Source: Varroa destructor
Lineage: Eukaryota > Arthropoda > Arachnida > Mesostigmata > Varroidae
Reading direction: 5' to 3'
Assembly (NCBI RefSeq): GCF_002443255.2
Contig: NW_019211459.1
Location: 19,464,524-19,528,523 of the forward strand
DNA: 64,000 bases
The position numbers were made by a program, and so were the translations under genes. Shown here piece after piece: positions 37,208 to 47,200 of the stretch (positions are counted from its first letter, which is position 1; every line of letters begins with the position of its first letter). The notes below the pieces were generated by a model. It was not told the origin of the DNA and did no database searches. It saw nothing but the letters and a program-made list of their open reading frames with translations.

Positions 37208-37210
<3 letters not shown>

Positions 37211-37549
37211 GTATTGTAGTTTAACGAAAATGAGCCATTTGGTATCTATTTCAACTCCAACAGTTTGTGCTTATTTTTTATTGTTATCATTAATATTGAA
37301 ATTATTATTGACGTTAGCTAACGTGTTAGCAGAACCCCAATGCAAACGTATTCTGTGTCGCATCCTGTGTATGCTTAAAAAATTATTGAAACTACCTTTC
37401 ATTGACAATATACGTAATGTAATGAAGTGTAATGGCTACTTTTGACACATTTCTACACCTATCCTTGTCAAATTACCCATACATCAGGTTGTGTTATGGA
37501 AGCAATAGAAAAAGTATGTCTAATCTCATGTTTTCTTTGCTAATTTCAG

Positions 37550-37582
37550 CTCTTGACCTTCTTCGTGATGTTCGCTCTCTCG
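37550..37582 (+). CDS. His-rich gene: signal-peptide exon
   Basis: A 33-nt exon between TAATTTCAG and a TCG/GTAAGG donor, phase 0 at both ends, reading LLTFFVMFALS. A tiny early exon carrying the signal core is common in arthropod secreted-protein genes. Confidence 0.6.
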
Positions 37583-39163
37583 GTAAGGGCAGGATATGAA
37601 AAGAATTTTTAAAATTTTCGAAGGTTCTAAAAACGTGATAAGATTCAGTTAGCTGTTGGTATTGTTTGCTTCTTATCGACGTACTGTTCTTAAATACGCG
37701 TTAAATGTCTCTATGAGAAAAGTTTAAAAGAAAAAAACGTTTCAATGTTTGGTGTCTAGAAACCTGAGGTTTGTCAGAATATTACCTTACTTTTTGGGTA
37801 ATTGTTGACTTCATACTTACTGAACAGAGTTCTATGTGCGCTTCAGGGTGAAGCAAGACGTACACACGCATTTAGATATATATGTGCATTTTAGTAAAAT
37901 TATTCGAAGCAATTTTTAGTTACTGCTGTACCAGGATGAGAAGTGTGCGATACTTATGATTAGCAGATTCTAAAGATCTACGATATCCAATTATTTTTTG
38001 ATCTATTTGAATTTCTAATATCCAGCTTATCGAGCAGCTATTTTTAATCAATTCGAAGATTTTTTTTTTGTATTTTCGGTTCATATCATTAGGCTGTCAC
38101 AAGCGAATTCGGCGTATTTTGAAATTAAATGACCTTCGAGCTAGCAGACGAAATATGATTATTTTAGAAATTTGTTTGATTCAGTTCACTCGAGGAGAAA
38201 TGCGTTTAGAAGAAGAAGAAGAAGAACCCTCTTTTAGTCTCGTAAATCATCGTTAAGTCGTTGTTCTGCGAAGGCTAACTATAGTACTTGCAGTGGACAT
38301 CAGGGGCATCTGCTGGTATGAGATACTCGCCAACCGTTGACATGGAAATCTAAAATATGGTTACTTAATTACAACGCCCCACCTAAATGATGCCATAAAT
38401 GACGTCAGTTACTCCCTAAATTGTGCAAAGGAATATCCAACGTTGGCTTCAATCCGTCCACTCTCCCGATCTAAATCCGTGTGATTATAGAGCTTCCCAT
38501 GCCCTAAAAAGCGTAACTGGTGAACGAACATATTACAAATTAAATTGCAGTAACCTAATGGGTATGTATTTGTGTAGAATATGGATTATTACCTGAAATC
38601 GGTATACATAAGCTATTGATACGTTATGGAGTTTTATGGTTAAAACAGCATCATTCCCAATGGAACTTTGTAGGCATATTGCCTTTTTACATTTTTTGAT
38701 CAAATCGGTTCCATAATCAACTTCGATACGAAATAATAGTTAAAAAATAATATAACAAATATTAGGCAAACATTCGTTTCTTTCTCTGGTGATCAGGTGG
38801 TGCTCCTGTCGCATCCCTACGCTGTACTTAGCCAGCATAGGGTTTACGGAGATCATGGGGCCTTAATGATCTCAAGCCCAAATCATAAGCCCAGACATAT
38901 ACTTCCATATAAAAGTCCCGCTTACATAGGCTCTTTTGGGACACAAAGGCAGCGGTATGCACATCCACAAATACCCCTGCGCGCAGCCCACCACAGCGAT
39001 GGACCGTGTACCAATTACGTAGGTTTTAAAGATTGCATCTTCGTTCGCGTCTCGACATAGCCATATATACGAATGCGTAAGAATACAACAATTCTGAATT
39101 GACAAAGCCTTTCTAGAAAAATAATGAGTCGAAACCTTTTCTTTACCATAGAGCTATCTTTTG

Positions 39164-39202
<39 letters not shown>

Positions 39203-42200
39203 GCTATGTTGAATTAGGTTAAGAAATTGAACAACCAAATCTTAGGCGACAACTATCAGAGGAATTTAGGTTAGGTTAGGTTAGGATGTTTGTGAAGTCT
39301 GGTGGCACTTCGTACTTACTTTTTAGGTGAGCGACAACGGGGAGATCTCCATAGATGATAGGTCAAAACATCGCGTTCACCAGGGTGCAGTAGAACCCCA
39401 CGGAAGTCCAAGAGGTTCAGGAAATGACGGTGATCATGAAAATGATCGCGCCTACCGCGTGTACTACAATCGGCGAACAAGTGGGCATCACGGAAGAGAC
39501 GATGGAGCTTCGGGGAACCCTGATCTGGTTGGCCATGACGAAGGACATGCGGAAGAAGAACCATACGGGCCTTCAGAGCCCCACGAAGCTGATTATGGAC
39601 CAAGACCGGATGGAGACCACAGATACGACATCCCCAATGAAATCGATTATAACGACTACTACGATGCACCACATCGAGCTTATGGCGGTAACTCTAATGA
39701 GGTGCGTTTTCTTTAGGAGGACGAAGAATCTTTTCTAAAACTGATTCAAGTAGCCGATACTATTAATTAAATTTTGTGTCAGAGGAGTCACTATCCCTGG
39801 TAGGACAGAGTCATTTCCTTTGCCAAAATTAGATTAGTGCGATCTCAACCCTACGGATAAATTGACTGTGTTTGAATACTTAGTCTTATGGTTCGCCAGA
39901 GGAATCTAGTTGCCATTTAATAGAATTACAAAGTTGAAAATTCTGGGTTTATTTAGTATTGGCGTAAGATACGTTTGAAAAAGTAAATCAACTAATACAG
40001 CTCTTTGTCATTGCACAAATCTCATTATTTAGCCTCTAGTGCTGTACAAAAATCTATCATAGCGATGAGTTTCATCAGTTAAGATTTATCTACACAAATG
40101 TATGTTGTTTAAACTGATATGAAAAGCATCCTTATCGGATGGATGGTGGAGGTCATCATGAAGGACCTCGACATAGCGATGGTATTTATGGCGACGAAGA
40201 CCATGACGCTGGGCCTTCTGGCGTCTTCAACCATTGTGGAGGACATGAAAAAGACGATTCTCATAGAACAAGTGGATATGAGGGACCTTACCATGGTGAT
40301 CATGGCAAGCATCGTGGCTACCATCAAGGGTAAGCTTTACCTAAGAGATTTAGTTCTTACAATTCACCTTTAGTTTACATATTTCTTGTAGAAACAAACA
40401 ACGCTTTTAAAATTTTATGAAAGTTGGAAATGGATGCTTCTACATATACGCTCATGTATAGTACGCATCTGTGGCTAATATATTGTAATTGCTTTTCCAC
40501 GACGTTTATAAAGCCTTTCTTATACTATTTTTTGCAAGGGAGCATATCAATGGAAGGATTCATTGACACTTTTTTAATGCTGTCGCTGCTATGACGTGCC
40601 GGTGAACTGGAATTATTTTCGCCTACGTTTTACATTAAAATGATTCTAAAAATAAGACGATAGTTTTACCTCGGTATCATTTTAGACAAAAAAGTTCCAT
40701 CTATACATTAATTTGTATTGGTTAGTTCTTTGTAATCTTTTCACTATGCAGTCTTCTCATCTGAGTTATGGATTGTGTGGATCATTTAACTTACCTATGA
40801 ACAGGGAACACCAGTCTGCCGGTGAATTTTGGCCACAATTCCTTCTGCGCTGAGTGTTGGGGATGACCATTATACCGGTCAACGAATTCTGAAGAAGATC
40901 CCTTTTCCAAACGTGACTTCTTGCAAACTTTATACTTGAGTTGTTTCTGTTTGGTAGTTTTTTTCACCTTTCAGTCACCTAGACGCCCGCGTAGATGTTT
41001 GTTTCTGCTCTGTTCGTAATCTATACATATATACTACGCGTATTGCTAAAGACAGCCCTCTTTCGATATTTGTTCCATGAGCAACGTCGATTTGCTGCAG
41101 CGAATGGGGCTACGCAAGCGTTATTCAGAGGTTTTTTTCCCTAATCAGATAAGTCGCAGTCTACTACTATAATGGATAGCAGGACACGAGAAGGGTTTGC
41201 ATGGAAAGGTACCACCATTACTATAGCAGTTAAGTTAGCTGTTGGCAAGAACACTGCTGTAGCGGGGAGCATGGCGCAATTTAGGTCATCGATCTATCAT
41301 ACATCAAAGGATTGTCTATCTTTGTCTGGATTTTCCACCAGCCTGTATCAGTGAATCTAGCAGGTCGATAGAAGGCCGATGAAAAGCCACTTTTTCAAAC
41401 AATTTTTTCGCGTGAATTTCTTTTTGTGTCGGCTATTGTTTCCTTTAAAAAGGTTGTTGAAGCAGAGCAAGGCTAAAGAGAAAATGAAGAGGAAAAGAAT
41501 CGGAAATCGTTACAAATACAAAGGTCCAGGGAAGATATGCACTAAAAGCCAGGCCTTTTCGAAAGATAATTTTCCAACTTCTCGATTCTATAACATAACT
41601 CTAGTGAAATAGTATATATATAATGATGACAACCACAGCGATAAGTATTATTATACAAAGCGTAATATATTATAGCATAACGCAGTATGGGGACTTGGAA
41701 AAGGGTGTAGAGTTATATAAAGAGAGCTATGATTAAACATATTAACTTGAACTGACCGCGGATAATTATCATGGATGGCTCATGCATGCTTATCGAAAAC
41801 TACTTGTGGGACGTTCTCATCTAATTTAATTTTTGCAAAATATGTAAATGGATACGGTACAGTGTGTTAACCGTAACTTATGCAGATACAATGATTAGTC
41901 CGAATATACCAAACTGTAAGCTGTTATAGTTCCATAAGTTAGTGAAGTTTTATCCACAGTAATGGTATGGTTATTATTTGCGAAGTGATCAATTTGTTTA
42001 GATAGGTGGGGAAGAGATCTGATATATACTATAATATTTGTCTGGAAGCAGAAGGTGTCTCAAATTAGACTCGATAAACTTACTCATTCAGTTATAAAAA
42101 TATATCCTCGCTTTTTATCAAAAATATTTTTTAAATACAATGGGTTATCGATTAGCCCTATGAACAAATGCTTTTCCCACCTATCTTTATTATATATCTG

Positions 42201-43767
42201 TTTTACGGCGTCGAATGTTTTTTCTTCCCATGTGTTGTATTGTTAGGCACCGCCCTCGTCACGTCGTTCGACACGCCCGCCCGCAACGACAGCATAGAAC
42301 GCAGACGCATCATGGAACTCATCGTAAAGGCCAGATAGGACATGATCACCTGCCTGTCCGTACCATGAAACATGAACACCATCATCCTTTGGTTGACTAT
42401 CACCTTCTGGCCGTACAAAGGCATAGCGGCCATCTTCCTGGTCATGGTATTTTGCATCATGGTGCTATGAGCCACAAACACAGGAACATTGTAGTCGGCA
42501 AACCTGTGAAACTTACGAATGATATGCATGGAGAATACAGTAAGTCTTTAATTACAGACAATGTAAAACATTTGGGGTAACATAATGGATTCGTTTAATA
42601 AGGTATAATGGAAAAACTGTGCCTAAAGTTAGGAAGGTCAACCTATATTAGAAGTCATACAATACATGATGCAGGCATAAATTATCACTTATTTATTAGG
42701 AAGTACATTCCGTATATTGCAAACCTGAAAACGCTTGGGAGAATTATTTAAACACATTCGTTATTATTATGAAGATAGAAGATATGGTGAAGATAAGAAG
42801 AAGGAGTGCCATTGCCTTTACCCTAGATTGCCTTCACACGAATAATCAAACGGAATTTTTAAACTCAGAATGGGCTTCAGATTGCCCCGATTGATCTGAG
42901 GCTTGAAATATTAACGTATTTGATATTTTGTGCTGGGTATGAGGGCTGTTGGTTGAGGGTAGAACATCACTGTTTCAGTTACTATTTCAAGGTATGTTTC
43001 TTTAACGAGAAAATGACTGAAGATATGACTTATAAGTCATATCTTCAGTCATTTTCTCGTTGTAAAAAACAAAACGAAAACTTATAAGTTTTCGTCCTGT
43101 TATAAGGTATTTTTTACAATTCTATCGGAAATTATTCGAATTAATTTCCGTAATTTATTCACTCAAGCTAATTAATACTTTGTCGCCACTTTCGGTCGTC
43201 GGCCTATTTTCTGCAGGTCATTCCCTTCCGCTGCCAATGGTGATCAGCGAAAAACCGTTGATATTATCAGGCGATCGTTCTCAGCACCTTATAGTCGACC
43301 TTGGCGATGCTACGCCTTTGACTGATCATTACGGTACGTACTGCTTATTTATCACACCTTTATTTTCGGTTTACGTGCTACCAAACCTGATATAAAGTCT
43401 GGGCCGATAAACTCGAACAAATTGGTGATTGTGCGTCATATTTAGCGAATTGAACGTACCACAAAACGATTAAAAAAGAAATAACTTCGTTCATTCTAAA
43501 CAGAAAACAACGGCTTTTCATTAAAAAAAAAAAACATACCGATAAATAGTAAATCACTTTGGTATTACAAAAAAAATCTTTCATATACTTTTTAGTGTAC
43601 ATCTACTGTTTTGTTTTTATCCGATACTGTCATTTTGATAGGTTTAGATGTCTAGGGTGTTAATGGAAAGAGTATTCTAATAAAAATGTAAACAAAAAGG
43701 CCTAAGAGCAAGTTTTTTTATGTAACTTGTAAACAGTATTACTTGATTCGTGTTTTACATAGTAATA

Positions 43768-43805
<38 letters not shown>

Positions 43806-44281
43806 ATATTTTAGAGCTGGCGCAGCCGGTCAAAAACGCGTGGTTTCGTGGAAACGGTGATGGACCCACTATCTGAAAACGAATCACCCCAGAGCGATTG
43901 CCTAATGGAGACTATTGTTCACAACAGTGTGTGTGCCTTTGATATATAAGAATGCCTCACTAAAAAGAACATAGATATAGCCCGTTATTTTCCTGTATTT
44001 TCCGGAAATCGACAAATAAAGGTTATTGGGCGATGAAATTTTCTCCAAATGTTACCCGCGACTCAGTTCTCTTCATTTCCATCAACCTTAAAAATCTATC
44101 GTGTTACTGGCGAAGAAACCTCATCATGAGATTTGTTACATCACCCCATATTTTCGATTATTCCTATACAAGTTACATCGTATCGTGCAGGAGTCATGGT
44201 CACGGGGTGGGACGATACCATAATCAACTTCCTTATACCGAAGGCAAGCGTTTCATACGTTTGTCAGAAGAGCGTATTTGA
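37550..44281 (+). CDS. Secreted His/Gly/Asp-rich protein, family unknown (5' end missing)
   Basis: Seven exons with matching phases: 37550-37582, 38797-39018, 39327-39701, 40127-40329, 42247-42539, 43217-43337 and 44191-44281. Together they give about 445 residues before a TGA stop. The first exon seen, LLTFFVMFALS, is the hydrophobic core of a signal peptide, so the product is probably secreted. The ATG exon was not found. The rest is hydrophilic, first Tyr/His-rich, then Asp/Glu/Gly/His-rich (DGDHEND, HGRDDGASG, YNDYYDAPHRAYGG), then strongly His-rich (about 22 of 98 residues in exon 42247). No catalytic motif, cysteine pattern or known cuticular consensus is visible. Such composition fits an extracellular matrix, cuticle or metal-binding protein, but that is inference. 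The last junction has an alternative donor. Compositional continuity across five or more independent exons is the main evidence that the gene is real. Confidence 0.65.
38285..38580 (+). mobile_element. Degenerate Tc1/mariner-type transposase relic
   Basis: Within an intron of the His-rich gene, a frame around 38420-38570 reads QRWLQSVHSPDLNPCDY, then RASHALKSVTGERTY. SPDLNPxDY followed by LKS is the signature around the third catalytic aspartate of Tc1/mariner transposases (family knowledge). About 60 bases upstream the sequence gives NAPP in another frame, near where the second catalytic block (DNAPxH) would lie. Stops and frameshifts interrupt it, and no terminal repeats were identified, so it is a dead fragment. 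Confidence 0.5.
38797..39018 (+). CDS. His-rich gene: exon with end of signal and first mature segment
   Basis: The acceptor is GGTGATCAG and the donor TTAC/GTAGGT, phase 0 at both ends, 74 residues. It opens VVLLSHPYAVLSQHRVYGD. Signal cleavage may fall after SHPYA. It contains a single Cys (GPCTNY). Confidence 0.6.
39171..39199. repeat. (AT)n microsatellite
   Basis: An AT dinucleotide tract of about 29 bases in an intron of the His-rich gene. Confidence 0.95.
39266..39285 (+). repeat. Interstitial (TTAGG)4 telomere-type repeat
   Basis: Four perfect TTAGG units in a row in an intron of the His-rich gene. TTAGG is the ancestral arthropod telomeric unit (established knowledge). Short interstitial tracts can arise at repaired breaks or by chance, so this supports arthropod origin only weakly. 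Confidence 0.85.
39327..39701 (+). CDS. His-rich gene: acidic/Gly/His-rich exon
   Basis: The acceptor is CTTTTTAG and the donor GAG/GTGCGT, 375 nt, phase 0. It reads VSDNGEISIDD at the start, and YNDYYDAPHRAYGGNSNE at the end. An upstream GTAACT after YGG is an alternative donor. Open frames in the other two frames and on the minus strand here are shadows. Confidence 0.65.
40127..40329 (+). CDS. His-rich gene: Gly/His/Asp-rich exon
   Basis: The acceptor is ATGAAAAG (weak pyrimidine tract) and the donor AAGG/GTAAGC, 203 nt ending in phase 2. It reads HPYRMDGGGHHEGPRH at the start, and GDHGKHRGYHQG at the end. Phase 2 exactly matches the next exon. Confidence 0.6.
42247..42539 (+). CDS. His-rich gene: histidine-richest exon
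   Basis: The acceptor is ATTGTTAG and the donor TACA/GTAAGT, 293 nt, entering in phase 2 and leaving in phase 1. Segments include HRPRHVVRHARPQRQHR, MKHEHHHPLVDYH and HGILHHGAMSHKHR. About 22 histidines in 98 residues suggest metal binding or pH-sensitive behaviour. Confidence 0.68.
43004..43061. repeat. Perfect 58-bp palindrome
   Basis: The 29 bases at 43004-43032 are the exact reverse complement of 43033-43061, with no spacer. The centre is ACTTATAAGT. It lies in the intron between the 42247 and 43217 exons of the His-rich gene. It could extrude as a cruciform or fold as a hairpin in the pre-mRNA. Confidence 0.95.
43075..43094. repeat. Perfect 20-bp palindrome with outer inverted arms
   Basis: CGAAAACTTATAAGTTTTCG is its own reverse complement, with the same TTATAA centre as the palindrome just upstream. 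It is flanked by GTAAAAAA at 43062 and TTTTTTAC ending at 43117, which also pair. Confidence 0.93.
43126..43150. repeat. Inverted repeat, 9-bp arms
   Basis: CGGAAATTA at 43126-43134 and TAATTTCCG at 43142-43150 pair around a 7-base spacer. It is the third inverted repeat in a 150-base cluster, ending about 65 bases before the acceptor of the 43217 exon. Confidence 0.9.
43217..43337 (+). CDS. His-rich gene: penultimate exon, ambiguous donor
   Basis: The acceptor is ATTTTCTGCAG, joining in phase 1, and the exon reads SHSLPLPMVISEKPLIL, then LIVDLGDATPLTDHYG. Two donors are possible: GTACGT after 43333 (better consensus, phase 1) or GTACTG after 43337 (phase 2). Only the second continues the His/Gly composition into the last exon. 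Confidence 0.6.
43765..43806. repeat. (AT)n-rich microsatellite
   Basis: An AT/GTAT dinucleotide tract of about 42 bases in the last intron of the His-rich gene. Confidence 0.9.
44191..44281 (+). CDS. His-rich gene: last coding exon
   Basis: The acceptor is TATCGTGCAG. In phase 2 the exon reads SHGHGVGRYHNQLPYTEG, then KRFIRLSEERI and TGA at 44279-44281. In phase 1 it would read VMVTGWDDTIINFLIP and stay open to about 44423. The first reading is preferred for its composition. An AATAAA near 44744 could end the transcript. Confidence 0.5.
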
Positions 44282-47200
44282 AGGGGAATCGCTTACTCAG
44301 CAGAAACGCATAGCAGGTAGATTTCAGATAGTTGATTTGTTTGCTGTCCTCGCAGTGATCGTGTACAATGGAGTCCAGAGATATCAATGTGCCTCAAAGC
44401 ATGTTATAACTGTGCGAAATTAGCTAGGATGAGATCAGTTTGACCTAAACGAAGAACAGTTGCAGAAATATTTAATACGGGAATCTATTGAAAAAGTTTC
44501 GCTTCAAACGTCACGGCGAAAAGCGCTTTATCAACACAACTGCTATACGATATAGCCTAGAAGTTTTGCGTTTACTAGAACGAGCCTTATCTTGCTAACG
44601 GCTAGACCTTTTCTCGAAATGTATGTACGCAGAGTCATTTTCTTGGTCTAAATTACGCACGCCAGCTGCCATTATCGTTAGGCAGCTTGCTCTGACGATT
44701 ATATTGTTTTACAGCTTTTTTTTTTTGTTGTTAATTTTAAAGCGAATAAAATCCGATAAATGATAGAAAGTTACTCGAAGCAGAGTTAAGTGTTAAAGTC
44801 AACCAGCAAACTAAATGTCTATTTGAAAACATGATTCGTTCGTAACCTTTGAGGGCTAGGACTATCCTCAGTATAACCAATGACACCAACTTGTGAAGTT
44901 AGTGCGAAAAGAGAAGTTCTGATTAACCAATACGTTCTAAAACTTCTGTTCCTGCGTTGGACGTGTCTTGTATCAGTTGTGGCAGAACCACTCCAAGTAA
45001 GTGAAGTAGATGGCTGATGTAAGGCTTGTAATGATAAATCTCACTTCGATTAAGTGAGCAGCACTGAAGAACATACTTCGACCATTTCGTACGTTCAAAT
45101 AGAAGAATTGATTTATATCATGAAACAAATACCGATTAAACAATAAGATCCGCAGCAACAAATATGAAATTGTGGTCGCCCCTGTAGAGATACCTGACGG
45201 ACATTGCTATGAATAAACTTTAATTATTTGTCATTAAAACACGTCCCTGCGATCAGTTGATACGATTGATAGTCGATCGTGGACTATTTAGTGATGTGAG
45301 AAATATGTCCTTCACTCGTTAAACTTTGAAGTTATATGTATGGTAAGTTTTTAAGGTTCATATATTCTCGCGCGTATCATGTATACACCAAATATTCAAA
45401 TATTTTCATTGTTTTTCCCGCCATTCTGTGGTGAAGTAGAGAGGCAAATGTGACCAGTCAATATCTGCTGGTCGTATAAGGACTTTTCTAAATTCTAGAG
45501 ACACTGTTGATTATTTTTTATGATTTCTGGCGCATTCAACTATTGATTCCTAACATATTCGGTTTTTTTTTCCATATATTCTAGCAAGTTTTAAAAGCCA
45601 CTTTATTAATTACTAGATTTTTTGTACCCGAATCGTCACAGCACAGAGCTAAGTTTCCGAGTAGAACGTATTATTATGAGCGACCAAAATCAGATTGGGC
45701 CACGTTATAGTGTTATTAAAACGATTACATACGAGTTTCACATTGAAATTTTTGTCTGTCTGCGAAGCTAAAACGTTCACGGAAGTTGTATATAAAAAGA
45801 GCCTTCTTCAAGTGAGCAAACGAGCATATTATCGATCGTCAGTGTTTACGGCTATGATACCATGAACGCCCCGTCATTCCTCCTGCAAATTGTAACCTCA
45901 ATCTAGTACCGCTCAGGTTTTTTTGTTTCGCTTATAAAATATATCTAAAAACTCGAAGGATTGTCCATAATATCCAACTGGAACGCTAGTTGTGTTTATA
46001 CCGCTTTTAGGCTGATTTTTGATATTCTAATTAATTATATAGATAAGGTGTAAGTTCTTCATTAACCACTAAATAGCATACTTAACTAGACAGAAGCTAA
46101 GTTGTAAATATATTAAAAATCAATTTAATTGTATTTGAAAATGAAGCCTATTGATTTGAGCCCTATACACACATTAATACTCTATATTCTATGAAGTATT
46201 CTAATATTCTCAGTTGTACTTATTTTGCCCTTAAGGAAATGAACGGATTGTTTCTCACTGGTCTCTTCTCGTTTGCGTGTGAGTTACAATTTCGACCCAC
46301 TTTGTCCGTTCGTAAGCTTAGTTGGCACAAAAAAATTTTCTAAATGCTAAAGAATTTTCACCAACAGATTGAAACGTACCACCCGGTCTCTGTTTGAATA
46401 TTGGCATTCAGTTCCTAAGTGAATGCTGGTTTATCCTTTTTTTCGTTCGTATACGATAAAAGCAGACAGCTGAGGGACGTTAAGTCGCAGACCCGAGGCG
46501 ACCGCGAGTTCGCTTCCCGAAAATACCCGAGAGACAAAGCCAGTGCTAACGATAAAGATGTCGTCGCGACCCAGCGGCCCGTCAGCCCATTATGTACCGG
46601 AAAGCTGCCTTCATTCGTGTTCAGAGCACTTGCAGCAGATGACACGAAGCCCAGCTGTATACCGTAATAACGGTAACAGTTGGGCTTCTGACTGGGAGTA
46701 CTGACGAATTATATTAACGTTTAATAATCAAATTAGTAGTGTATATAAAACGTTTTTACAGATTTCATTTTCGCTGCCAACGTAAACTAGTCGATTATGA
46801 GAACAACTTAGAGGTTAGTTCACTCTCAAGACAAGCTCTACAGTCGAACTCAAAAAAAGTTGTGTCACCAAGTGTGTCTTGTTGTAAAAAGGCTTCGAAG
46901 TCATAAAATGACACTATAATTGTACTTAATATCATTGTTCATAATTTTGAAAGTATAATGACATTTATTTCGTCTTAGTCTGTAAATTTACCTAAGGCCG
47001 ACCGCGCTGGCCAGTGCAAGTGTCCAGTTCATCGCTATAGATGTGCGGCAGCCTTTCCCAACCCCCTGCACTCATTCATGGATTAAGTCCGATTGTTTTG
47101 CCGGTAGTGACGTTGCACTGGCCTGTTCCCAATTTACGTGAGGGACTTTTAATTTTCAGTCAATAGAGGAAAACGTATAATTCTTCGCGATCGCAGTCGT

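Larger units (their letters stand above)
26479..37549. other. Long stretch without a supported gene
   Basis: AT-rich DNA with mononucleotide and short tandem repeats (poly-C at 30197, ACAT at 33621, a 3-copy unit at 33068). Unassigned open frames that deserve a search are listed separately: 27661-27749 (+), 30240-30635 (-) and 35458-35833 (-). A relatively GC-rich 72-codon ATG frame at 36590-36808 (+) is unrecognised. Confidence 0.45.

Noticed and set aside
39316..39738. Minus-strand and second plus-strand frames over the acidic exon of the His-rich gene
   Set aside because: The chosen frame has matching splice phases on both sides and a consistent composition. The others do not join to neighbours.
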